NCBI GenBank assembly: GCA_964522045.1 | Contig: CAZFSF010000086.1 | Span: 1 to 12,441 of the forward strand | Direction: 5' to 3' | DNA: 12,441 nt | DNA from: Desulfacyla sp964522045 | Lineage (GTDB): Bacteria > Desulfobacterota > DSM-4660 > Desulfatiglandales > Desulfatiglandaceae | Shown: positions 1 to 6,738 of the stretch, one piece after another | Numbering within the stretch: the stretch's first letter is position 1 | How the letters are laid out: every line of letters starts with the position of its first letter | Position numbers and translations under genes: made by a program | Notes under the pieces: generated by a model | What the model saw: only the letters and a program-made list of their open reading frames with translations | Databases searched by the model: none | Told to the model about the DNA's origin: nothing

Positions 1-1
1 C

Positions 2-67
2 GAAGTAAACGCTTTTGCACTCCGAGGTAACGGCAAGGTGGATGACATTCAACTTGTATCAAGATAG
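2..67 (+). CDS. possible 3' end of an unidentified gene
   Basis: One plus-strand frame is open from the window edge to a TAG at 65-67. It reads as a plausible soluble C-terminus ending in LRGNGKVDDIQLVSR. Only about 21 codons are visible, so no family can be named and the open frame could be chance. If real, the gene converges on the minus-strand plsB-DUF1847 pair. No rho-independent terminator (hairpin plus T-run) was seen after it. Confidence 0.3.
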   Translation, partial: EVNAFALRGNGKVDDIQLVSR

Positions 68-249
68 TGAAAGGGTTCTTGATCGAGCGAGCCTGGCCCC
101 GACAGTAAAGCTGCAGCCCGGTTTTCATGCGGAAAATGGCGCAATGGTCAGAATAAGGCAACAATAAGAGAGAACGGGAGCTTGCCAGGGACCATTCGGA
201 CGAGCCGCGTTTGAACCGGAATCTCCGAACCTGTAAACCGGAACCTCTG
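68..249. other. intergenic stretch without a recognised gene
   Basis: No convincing coding frame, RNA or terminator was found here. The only visible pattern is the octamer AACCGGAA occurring twice, 22 bp apart (214-221 and 236-243). The longer plus-strand open frame that begins near 211 runs antisense through the DUF1847 gene and is treated as a shadow. Confidence 0.5.
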
Positions 250-933
250 TCAAAACCCCTTACGGAGCATCCGGGCATAATAGCTGCCGGAGGTATACAG
301 GGCTGCGGCCGGATTGTGGCCAAGGACGCGGTCCTTTGCAACCAATACCGTTGTGAAGGCCTCGCTGTATTTAAAGAAGAGAGAGTCGTGGCCGACACAG
401 AGTCCGACCAGGATATTGAAATCGGTTTTTTCCCGGTTAAGGATAGTTGCCTGGACAACGGGGCTGCACATGGACTCGAACTGCCCGATCTGTATCTTTT
501 CCTCCTCCTTGATCCCGATGGTCTCCTTGGGTGTGGCGCCGGCCTTGCACACCACAGAGACAACCTCGAAGCCCTGCGCCTCTAAGATCTTTGTGAGCGC
601 CTTTGCCTCCGAATAGAGACCCGCGCAAAAGGCGATGCCTAACTTATGATATCCCATTTTCTCTGCAAATTCACAGATCTCCTGGACCCTCGGTTTGACA
701 GGATGAAATACATAGGGCCGAATACCTCTATTGGAGTAGCATTCGGATTCCTGAATCGATGCCATCCTGGCGAATTCGTGAATTTCGGGTCTTTCGTACT
801 CCTTGGTAGCCTCTTTAATGATCTCCCTGTAGTTTTCAGTGGGACAGGACTTCGGTCCCTTTCCATCCTCCACAAGGCAAATTCGATCCTTTATGGAACA
901 TTTTGCACATTCCGGGCTTTCCTTATCCTTCAT
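250..933 (-). CDS. DUF1847 family metal-binding protein
   Basis: This 227-residue protein matches the DUF1847 family, which is common in anaerobic bacteria and archaea and has no established function. The N-terminus has four cysteines (C9, C12, C19, C30) in a CxxC-type arrangement that could bind zinc or an Fe-S cluster. More cysteines lie in the core (C65, C87, C103, C129, C156, C179), including GIAFCAGLYSEA and LVGLCVGHDS, which look like conserved family motifs. No signal peptide or membrane segment is visible, so it is probably cytoplasmic. The start is supported by AAGGAG seven to eight bases upstream. That ribosome-binding site shares bases with the TAA stop of the upstream plsB-like gene (TAAGGAG), and the gap is only 9 nt, so the two are probably co-transcribed and coupled. 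The family call is from recalled sequence features; the metal role is inferred. Confidence 0.85.
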   Translation of the reverse strand: MKDKESPECAKCSIKDRICLVEDGKGPKSCPTENYREIIKEATKEYERPEIHEFARMASIQESECYSNRGIRPYVFHPVKPRVQEICEFAEKMGYHKLGIAFCAGLYSEAKALTKILEAQGFEVVSVVCKAGATPKETIGIKEEEKIQIGQFESMCSPVVQATILNREKTDFNILVGLCVGHDSLFFKYSEAFTTVLVAKDRVLGHNPAAALYTSGSYYARMLRKGF

Positions 934-942
934 GACTTCTCC

Positions 943-3492
943 TTATTTCTTATAGTGGGACAGGTCGTACAATTGCTGGCTGAATTTTGACAATTTGTCT
1001 CTGGCCCGGCTACGGTCTTCTTCTGATTTTTCAGCACCCGTCAAGACATCTTCGTTTACAACGCGAATGGCATTCTTGAAGCTGAGCTGGGAGACCGCTT
1101 CCAAGTGCTCTATAACACCTAATTTGTGATATTTTTGCCCCAAATAATTCATATTCTTCAAGGGATCCGATCGCTTCCTCCCTCCTTTTTCCTTAGCGAT
1201 AATTGACCGCGTGGCTATCCAGTAGGATTCGAGATATGTCTTTATTAAGGCCGCCCAGTTGGGGAGATTATCAAAACCAAGTTTTGTAAGCCGGTATCCG
1301 TCATCGGCATCGGCCCTAATAATAAATAACAGATCTGTGAAATAGGCGGTGACCTCGTCGATCTCTTCCTGCGAAGTGGTCTCTGCATCATAAATAAACT
1401 CATACCTGAAAAGCTTTTTGACGAAATCGTAGTCCTTCAGGATATCTTTACCGGGCTTTATCTCCCCTTTCCCGGTCAGCAGGGAGAGGGCGACAAAGGC
1501 GTGAGACAGAAAGCAATGAATACTACTGTTCTTATAATATTCGAGTTCGCGCTTTTTTTCTTCATCCACATAATAAAAGGTCTCTGCCCCTTCTGCGTCC
1601 TCTAAAGCCTTTACCACATTGCTCTTGATGAGGACATCCAGGCTTTTTCCTATTGCCTTATCACATTGTTCAAGGGACGTGGCAGTGGGTAACCGGTACT
1701 TCTCAAGAAAAGCTAAGAGTGTTCCAGCCGTATCAGTCACTTCGGAAGGAGTAAAACCTCGACGATGCTTGGTCAGAATGGCAGTTGATAAGAGCGCCAT
1801 AGGCGTTACCAGGCTCACCCGGTTAATGGCGCGTATCAGATCAAAGGCCAGACGCTTCTGTGTCCCGCCTGACGATTCCTCGTTTTGGGCCAAGTATTCC
1901 TTTAGCAAGAGAGGCTGGCCGAACCGGATGTAGATTTTTCCATACTTTTTTTTAAAAAAACGCCTGGTACCGACAACCTGCCGGAGACCCTCCTTTTCTT
2001 TTTCTCCTCCTCCGAGTTCCTTTAAGTATGATCTTTCTTCTAAGACTCGGTCATAAGTAATGGAAGCGGGGACGAACACGAGGTCATCACAATACCCTTC
2101 TCTGAAGGCCTGAACCAGGATAGAGAGAAACCCGATTTTCGGGAGGACCAGTTTGCCGCTCCTGCTTCGTCCCCCTTCAATAAAGAACTCTAACGGATGC
2201 CTTTCTTCGAGGAGGGCCTTCATATATCTGACGAAAACGGCCGCATAAAGCGTAGCTCCTTTGAAAGTCCGGCGGATGAAAAATGCACCTGATTTCCTGA
2301 AAAAAGGTCCAACCGGCCAAAAGTCAAGATTCTTGCCCGCTGCAATTCTGGGGACATGCATGTGGTACTGGTATAGGAGCTGATTGAGGACCAGATAGTC
2401 GATGTGACTCTTGTGGGAAGGGACATAGACAACAGGGCCTTTTCTGGAGCATTCCCTCACCTTGGCCAGTTCCTCCGATTTGACATCAATTCCCTGAAAC
2501 AGCTTTTTCCAGAGCCAGGTTAACACGATGTTGGCGAATTGGACGTAGGCGATATTATAATCTGCCGCAATTTCGTCAAAGTATTTAGAAGCCTCTTTCC
2601 TGACCTGCTTCAACCGGATATTATTTCTTGACGATCTGTTTTCAATAGTCTGGATAACAGTTGGGTCTTTAAGCACTTTTTCCTTAAATTGCTGTCTCGA
2701 TTTAATAACAGGCCCTAAGATAACTCTTTTTTGCTGATCTATGCTTTCAAGGAGCATATGCCTTAGTTCCATGGCCATTTCTTCCAAGGGTCGCACAGTA
2801 GCCTGGCCTTCGAGATAGCTCTTCAAATTGAGCTGCTCTCCAAAATCGATAAAGGCGCGGCGATTGTGCCTGAAAAAGAGTATGATCTTTCTTAGGACAC
2901 CCGGTTTGTCTTTGAATCCGAAAAATATGTCAAACAGACTCGGATGGTCCTTCTCAGGGGTCTTCTTATAAAGGACAAGCTGGGGGATCAGATAGATAGG
3001 TCGCTCCATCTTTTTCTGTGTTTCGAGGAGGAGTTGAAGAGGATCCTTTTTGGCATGGATATAGCGTCTGGTAAATTCTTTGGGATCCACAAGACAGACA
3101 AGGGAGGGCGTTCCCTGCTCAATGGCCTCTTCATAAAAGCCGGTCCTATAAGGATCCGGCAGGCTGTGGTGCTTGAAAAGGAAGGCTATATGAAATTTAA
3201 GGATCTTGAAAAGCTGTCCCAGAGGCAACACCAGTGACATGTTCAGGTCAAAGGCGATTTTGGGATAGGGAAGACGGCTCTTTCGGAAGCGGTAATGGTA
3301 CAGGAGATAATCTAAGTGCCCTCTATATTTGATGGCATAGACAACTGTTCCATCCCGGTGCATCCGTTTAAGCGCCTCAGTCATATCTTCATTGAACTGA
3401 ACACGCTTAAAGAGCTTGTACAGTATCCAGTTCAAGAAAATTCGAGGCTTATGATCAAGTATGAAGGGGTAAAAGGCTTTTTTTTCAGGCAT
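943..3492 (-). CDS. plsB: glycerol-3-phosphate 1-O-acyltransferase, PlsB type
   Basis: PlsB transfers a fatty acyl group to the sn-1 position of glycerol-3-phosphate, the first step of phospholipid synthesis, at the inner membrane. The 849 residues are close to the E. coli enzyme (807). The catalytic domain carries all four acyltransferase motifs: HKSHID (H360-D365, the HX4D site), GAFFIRRTF (402-410), FIEGGRSRSGK (437-447) and VFVPASITYD (472-481). The segment TWLWKKLFQGIDV (325-337) precedes motif I, as LGFTWNRLYQGINV does in E. coli. The N-terminal region has a second, degenerate acyltransferase-like site, YRGHLD (56-61), with Tyr where the catalytic His should be. The ATG at 3492 follows an AAGGA site. 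The TAA stop overlaps the next gene's ribosome-binding site. A weak candidate promoter lies upstream near 3561. The family assignment is firm; exact acyl-donor preference is not visible. Confidence 0.92.
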   Translation of the reverse strand: MPEKKAFYPFILDHKPRIFLNWILYKLFKRVQFNEDMTEALKRMHRDGTVVYAIKYRGHLDYLLYHYRFRKSRLPYPKIAFDLNMSLVLPLGQLFKILKFHIAFLFKHHSLPDPYRTGFYEEAIEQGTPSLVCLVDPKEFTRRYIHAKKDPLQLLLETQKKMERPIYLIPQLVLYKKTPEKDHPSLFDIFFGFKDKPGVLRKIILFFRHNRRAFIDFGEQLNLKSYLEGQATVRPLEEMAMELRHMLLESIDQQKRVILGPVIKSRQQFKEKVLKDPTVIQTIENRSSRNNIRLKQVRKEASKYFDEIAADYNIAYVQFANIVLTWLWKKLFQGIDVKSEELAKVRECSRKGPVVYVPSHKSHIDYLVLNQLLYQYHMHVPRIAAGKNLDFWPVGPFFRKSGAFFIRRTFKGATLYAAVFVRYMKALLEERHPLEFFIEGGRSRSGKLVLPKIGFLSILVQAFREGYCDDLVFVPASITYDRVLEERSYLKELGGGEKEKEGLRQVVGTRRFFKKKYGKIYIRFGQPLLLKEYLAQNEESSGGTQKRLAFDLIRAINRVSLVTPMALLSTAILTKHRRGFTPSEVTDTAGTLLAFLEKYRLPTATSLEQCDKAIGKSLDVLIKSNVVKALEDAEGAETFYYVDEEKKRELEYYKNSSIHCFLSHAFVALSLLTGKGEIKPGKDILKDYDFVKKLFRYEFIYDAETTSQEEIDEVTAYFTDLLFIIRADADDGYRLTKLGFDNLPNWAALIKTYLESYWIATRSIIAKEKGGRKRSDPLKNMNYLGQKYHKLGVIEHLEAVSQLSFKNAIRVVNEDVLTGAEKSEEDRSRARDKLSKFSQQLYDLSHYKK

Positions 3493-3537
3493 GACGCTAT
3501 TCCTTGGACGATTTATCTCTATCTTGCTTAAATATCA

Positions 3538-3566
3538 GCTTATCAGATTTTACAACCACGCGTCAA
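3538..3566 (-). promoter_or_regulatory. weak candidate promoter for plsB
   Basis: On the minus strand, TTGACG (3561-3566) is followed after 17 nt by ATAAGC (3538-3543), about 45 nt upstream of the plsB start. The -35 box is good and the -10 box is poor. It is listed because a minus-strand promoter is expected in this divergent intergenic region and nothing better was seen. Confidence 0.3.
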
Positions 3567-3639
3567 TTCTGGCAAGTAACAAATCATCAGGGCAATTCCC
3601 AAGGAGTGTCCATCCATAAATTGCGAACAAGAACTCCTG

Positions 3640-3668
3640 TTGACAAAAGCGATAGTATGGTTAAGAAT
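3640..3668 (+). promoter_or_regulatory. candidate sigma-70 promoter for the DUF151 gene
   Basis: A perfect -35 box TTGACA (3640-3645) is followed at 16-17 nt by TAAGAAT (3662-3668), a partial match to TATAAT. Transcription would start near 3674, leaving a leader of about 45 nt before the ATG at 3719. This fits the single plus-strand gene behind it. Confidence 0.5.
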
Positions 3669-3718
3669 AGTTAGAAGAACCGTTGAGTATCTGTTCTGAT
3701 AAATCGAGGGAGGAAACT

Positions 3719-4216
3719 ATGTTTACGCCTATGGTCATATCCGGGCTAACCGTGGACCCCATAACTAACAGTCCCATCGTAATCCTCAAGGAAGTCGATG
3801 GTGACGGAACACTACCGATATGGATAGGATTGTTAGAGGCCACTGCCATTGCCAGTGAACTGGAAGGCGTTAGGTTTTCCAGGCCAATGACCCATGATTT
3901 GCTTAAAAATATGATGGAAATGGTCAATATCGAGGTCAGCAGAATCGAGGTTTGCGATCTCAAGGACAACACCTATTATGCCCTTATTCATTTCAAATTC
4001 AACGGCAAGGAAATGTCGATTGACGCCAGGCCAAGCGATGCGATTGCGCTTTCCCTCAGGCTGAAAACGCCTATTTTTGTGGCCGAGGAGGTAATCAGCA
4101 AATCCAGCCAGATAGACCTGAAGGCCGAACCTCAGGACAAATCAGAGAAGGGAAAGAAGTGGCAGGAGATTTTGGAGAGCCTTAACCAGGAAGATTTTGG
4201 AAAATATAAGATGTAA
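3719..4216 (+). CDS. DUF151 / bifunctional nuclease family protein
   Basis: This 165-residue cytoplasmic protein belongs to the DUF151 (bifunctional nuclease, BFN) family, members of which have reported RNase and DNase activity. The family core is visible: LPIWIGLLEATAIA (32-45), RPMTHDLL (55-62) and IDARPSDAIALSLR (101-114). The tail KWQEILESLNQEDFGKYKM (147-165) resembles the short helical C-terminal UVR-like segment found in many bacterial members. A longer frame starts at 3683, but the ATG at 3719 is preferred because GGGAGGAAA sits just before it and because family members usually begin near this MFTPMVISGL-type strand. The gene is transcribed away from plsB, has its own candidate promoter, and is followed at once by a palindromic element that could end the transcript. 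Nuclease activity here is inferred from the family. Confidence 0.88.
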   Translation: MFTPMVISGLTVDPITNSPIVILKEVDGDGTLPIWIGLLEATAIASELEGVRFSRPMTHDLLKNMMEMVNIEVSRIEVCDLKDNTYYALIHFKFNGKEMSIDARPSDAIALSLRLKTPIFVAEEVISKSSQIDLKAEPQDKSEKGKKWQEILESLNQEDFGKYKM

Positions 4217-4218
4217 CT

Positions 4219-4355
4219 TTGACGCCCATGTAAAAAGTCTCCAAGGCCGTCACTCCCGCGAAAGCGGGAGTCCAGAACTGATTGATTTTACTGGATTCCC
4301 GCTTTCGCGGGAATGACGATAACGGGTGCTTTCCGACTTTTTACATGGGTGTCAA
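4219..4355. repeat. nested palindromic repeat element with terminal inverted repeats
   Basis: The outer arms are 21-bp inverted repeats (4219-4239 and 4335-4355), starting TTGACGCCCATG on the left, with a single G-T wobble position. Inside lie two more inverted 28-bp arms (4248-4275 and 4291-4318). Each inner arm is itself a hairpin of the form TCCCGC-loop-GCGGGA. The whole 137 bp can fold as one long cruciform or as two small hairpins. It begins two bases after the DUF151 stop codon. The layout resembles non-autonomous, MITE- or REP-like elements; the core CCCGCGAAAGCGGG type is widespread in intergenic DNA of several proteobacteria. No transposase gene is associated with it here. Confidence 0.85.
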
Positions 4356-4362
4356 TTTTTTT
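4335..4362 (+). terminator. probable terminator formed by the palindromic element
   Basis: The right arm of the nested palindrome is followed directly by seven T residues (4356-4362). RNA reading out of the DUF151 gene would fold into a stable stem ending in a U-run, as in a rho-independent terminator. The stem is much longer than in a normal terminator, so the termination role is inferred. Confidence 0.5.
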
Positions 4363-4463
4363 CCTGAATTCGCAAATCATCGATATAGAATCCCATCCAA
4401 CCAAATTATCCATTCATTTAGCGCACCATATCAGGTTGAATTTTTAGGCTCCCTAAGTTGATA
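4363..4463. other. leader region of the transglutaminase operon
   Basis: About 100 bp without a gene. No consensus promoter pair was found. A small hairpin TTAGG-ctc-CCTAA (4444-4456) lies just before the possible start codons of the next gene. Confidence 0.4.
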
Positions 4464-6026
4464 ATGCGGTCCCGCGATGCGCGGGATTCGATCGAACACA
4501 GGCTGCAGACCGTGAACAGAATAAAAAAAAGACAGCTTTTTAACCTCATAGGGGGGGGTGTTATTCTTTTGTGGGTGGTGATGATTGGCCTGTTGATCAA
4601 AAAAAACTACTTTAAAAATGATACAAAACACCTTGAAATTACATCTACAAATATATCTATCAAAAATGTCAAGGATGACTGGATGGAAATCTATCTTAAG
4701 GATCAGAAGATCGGTTATTCAACGACACGGATAAGTCCCTTAGGGAAAGACTATCTCATATATGAAGAGATCGTACTAAACTTCAACCTCATGGGCCAGG
4801 CAAGCCTGATGCGCACCTCCACGCGTTCTATTGTGGATCAGGGGTTTTTGTTGAAGAGTTTTATGCTCAAGATTGATTCCGGGGTTGTCAACTTCCGGGT
4901 CTCGGGCAAAGTTGAAGACCGGCGCATGCAGATAGAGGTTGGCGAGGGGAAGAGAAAAAAGACCCACACGATAAGCCTGTCAGGTCCACCGGTGATCGGT
5001 TCGGGGATATCGCAGTTTTTTAAGAGCCGCCCATTGGTGGTAGGAGAATCATTCAAATTTTTCTTATTTGATCCATCAACCATGACGCAAAAGCCGGTGG
5101 TTATAAAGGTTGCTGCAAAAGAGCCTCTCGTCATAAATCGCCTGAAGTACAGCACATATCGCTTGGAGACGGAGATGTGGGGCCAGAATCTGATATTCTG
5201 GCTTAATGAAAAAGGAGATGTATTGAAGGAGAAGGGTTTTATGGGGCTTACTCTCGTCAGGTCCAATGCTGCAACCGCCCCCCGGAATCTTGAGGGTGGA
5301 AAGGTTTATGATTTTTACGAAATGGCCTCCATAGATGTAAAACGAAAATTGATAGACGCTGATAAATTGACCTCCCTGAGGCTTGAAGTTGAGGGTCTAA
5401 GAGATACCCATTTTGCTACTGACGTCTTGAACCGGGGGAGACAGCATTTCCGGGACGGGATTCTAAAGATTACCAGGGAGAAGAGACCGCTGAAAGCCCC
5501 ATACGAAGTGCCCTTCCCCGATCTATCAGGAGAGATGAAGCCTTATCTGAGACCTGAATTCAACATCCAGAGTGATGACAAGCGTATGGTGGAAAAGGCC
5601 AGGGAGATTGTTGGGGACCAAAGAGATCCTGTTGCCGTGTCCAAAAAACTGTTGGGGTGGGTTTATAATAACGTTGAAAAGAGACCTGTGATTAGTGTTC
5701 CGAGCGCCGTGGAAGTTTTGAAGACGAGAGTGGGAGACTGTAATGAGCATGCCGTGCTGCTTACGGCCCTCTTGCGGGCCGCTAAGATACCGGCCCGTGA
5801 GTGCGTTGGTCTTGTATACGCCAATGGCCGGTTTTTTTATCATGCGTGGACAGAGGCCTATCTCGGCGGATGGATATCCATGGATGCAACCCTCAATCAG
5901 ATGCCGACCGACGCAACCCATATTAAACTGGTACACGGAGGCCTGGAAAGACAGACAGAGATTATTGCACTCATAGGCAAACTCAAATTGAATATAGTGG
6001 ATTATGGATATGATCAAACTGATTAA
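4464..6026 (+). CDS. membrane-anchored transglutaminase-like domain protein
   Basis: The protein (520 residues from the ATG at 4464) has a short basic N-terminus, one membrane helix (about residues 27-46, GGGVILLWVVMIGLLIKK), a long beta-rich extracytoplasmic region and a C-terminal transglutaminase-like domain. The catalytic triad is complete: Cys426 in GDCNEHA, His460 in YHAWTEAY and Asp474 in MDATLNQ. Bacterial members of this superfamily act as proteases, amidases or cross-linkers in the periplasm; the substrate here is unknown. The start is uncertain: TTG 4458, ATG 4464 or GTG 4512 are all in frame and none has a strong ribosome-binding site. A TCCCGCG/CGCGGGA hairpin (4470-4486) lies between ATG 4464 and GTG 4512. 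An A8 tract and a G8 tract lie near the start of the frame. The gene's last 23 nt overlap the ABC ATPase start, which suggests translational coupling. Confidence 0.85.
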   Translation: MRSRDARDSIEHRLQTVNRIKKRQLFNLIGGGVILLWVVMIGLLIKKNYFKNDTKHLEITSTNISIKNVKDDWMEIYLKDQKIGYSTTRISPLGKDYLIYEEIVLNFNLMGQASLMRTSTRSIVDQGFLLKSFMLKIDSGVVNFRVSGKVEDRRMQIEVGEGKRKKTHTISLSGPPVIGSGISQFFKSRPLVVGESFKFFLFDPSTMTQKPVVIKVAAKEPLVINRLKYSTYRLETEMWGQNLIFWLNEKGDVLKEKGFMGLTLVRSNAATAPRNLEGGKVYDFYEMASIDVKRKLIDADKLTSLRLEVEGLRDTHFATDVLNRGRQHFRDGILKITREKRPLKAPYEVPFPDLSGEMKPYLRPEFNIQSDDKRMVEKAREIVGDQRDPVAVSKKLLGWVYNNVEKRPVISVPSAVEVLKTRVGDCNEHAVLLTALLRAAKIPARECVGLVYANGRFFYHAWTEAYLGGWISMDATLNQMPTDATHIKLVHGGLERQTEIIALIGKLKLNIVDYGYDQTD

Positions 6027-6735
6027 TTTAACTAAAGTTTATAGGGGTCTTAGGGCTGTTGATCGGATCAACTTGGAGATAAAAAAGGGGCTTTGCTTCG
6101 GATTTTTGGGACCGAATGGCGCTGGAAAGACAACGACCATCAAGATGATGGCCGGGGTCCTTAAACCCACGGAAGGACAAATCATAATTAACGGTCACGA
6201 TCTTGCCAAGGAGCCCTCCGCTGCTAAACAATGTGTCGGGTTTATCCCTGACAGGCCCTTCATGTATGAAAAACTGACAGGTCTGGAGTTTCTCCATTTT
6301 GTGGCAGGTCTCTACGGCCTTGATGACACATCCTTGTTGAACCGGAGGATCGGGGATCTCTTAGGGCTTTTTGAGCTGAGACACTGGGAGGAGGAATTGA
6401 TCGAAAGCTATTCCCACGGTATGAAACAGCGTCTGATAATGTGCGCGGCCCTAATTCACCAGCCAAAGGTCCTTATTGTAGACGAGCCGATGGTGGGGCT
6501 GGACCCCAAGGGGGCAAAACTTGTCAAGGATATATTCAGGGAACAGGCTGAAATAGGGACAACCCTCTTTATATCCACACATTCCTTAGCGGTTGCCGAA
6601 GAGGTATGTGACGAGATCGCCATTATTCAGGTAGGCAGAATCATTGCCCGTGGGACGGCAGGAGAACTGAGAGAACAGGCAGGGACGGACGGGAACTTAG
6701 AAGATATATTTCTGCGGCTGACACAAGAGAGGTAA
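6004..6735 (+). CDS. ABC-2-type transporter ATP-binding protein
   Basis: This 243-residue nucleotide-binding subunit would power the permease encoded next. Visible motifs are Walker A GPNGAGKTT (36-44), the signature SYSHGMKQ (135-142, a variant of LSGGQ), Walker B LIVDEP (157-162), the D-loop GLDP (165-168) and the switch histidine in STHS (H193). At the Q-loop position the sequence reads IPDRPFMYEKLT with Asp83 in place of Gln, as is often seen in ABC-2 (NatA/CcmA-like) ATPases. Together with the membrane-only partner this points to an exporter, not a binding-protein-dependent importer. The start is ATG 6004, or ATG 6010 two codons later; both lie inside the end of the transglutaminase gene. 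Its stop codon is next to the permease ribosome-binding site. The substrate cannot be read from the sequence. Confidence 0.93.
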   Translation: MDMIKLINLTKVYRGLRAVDRINLEIKKGLCFGFLGPNGAGKTTTIKMMAGVLKPTEGQIIINGHDLAKEPSAAKQCVGFIPDRPFMYEKLTGLEFLHFVAGLYGLDDTSLLNRRIGDLLGLFELRHWEEELIESYSHGMKQRLIMCAALIHQPKVLIVDEPMVGLDPKGAKLVKDIFREQAEIGTTLFISTHSLAVAEEVCDEIAIIQVGRIIARGTAGELREQAGTDGNLEDIFLRLTQER

Positions 6736-6738
6736 TAG

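Noticed and set aside
211..585. Plus-strand open frame of 124 codons
   Set aside because: It is antisense to the DUF1847 gene, has no ribosome-binding site and no recognisable protein features.
3683..3718. Longer N-terminus for the DUF151 protein
   Set aside because: The ATG at 3719 has a strong ribosome-binding site and matches the usual start of the family; the extra 12 codons would overlap the likely leader.
6004..6735. ABC ATPase judged inactive because of the Q-loop Asp and non-LSGGQ signature
   Set aside because: Both changes are common in ABC-2 ATPases and the Walker A, Walker B, D-loop and switch His are intact.
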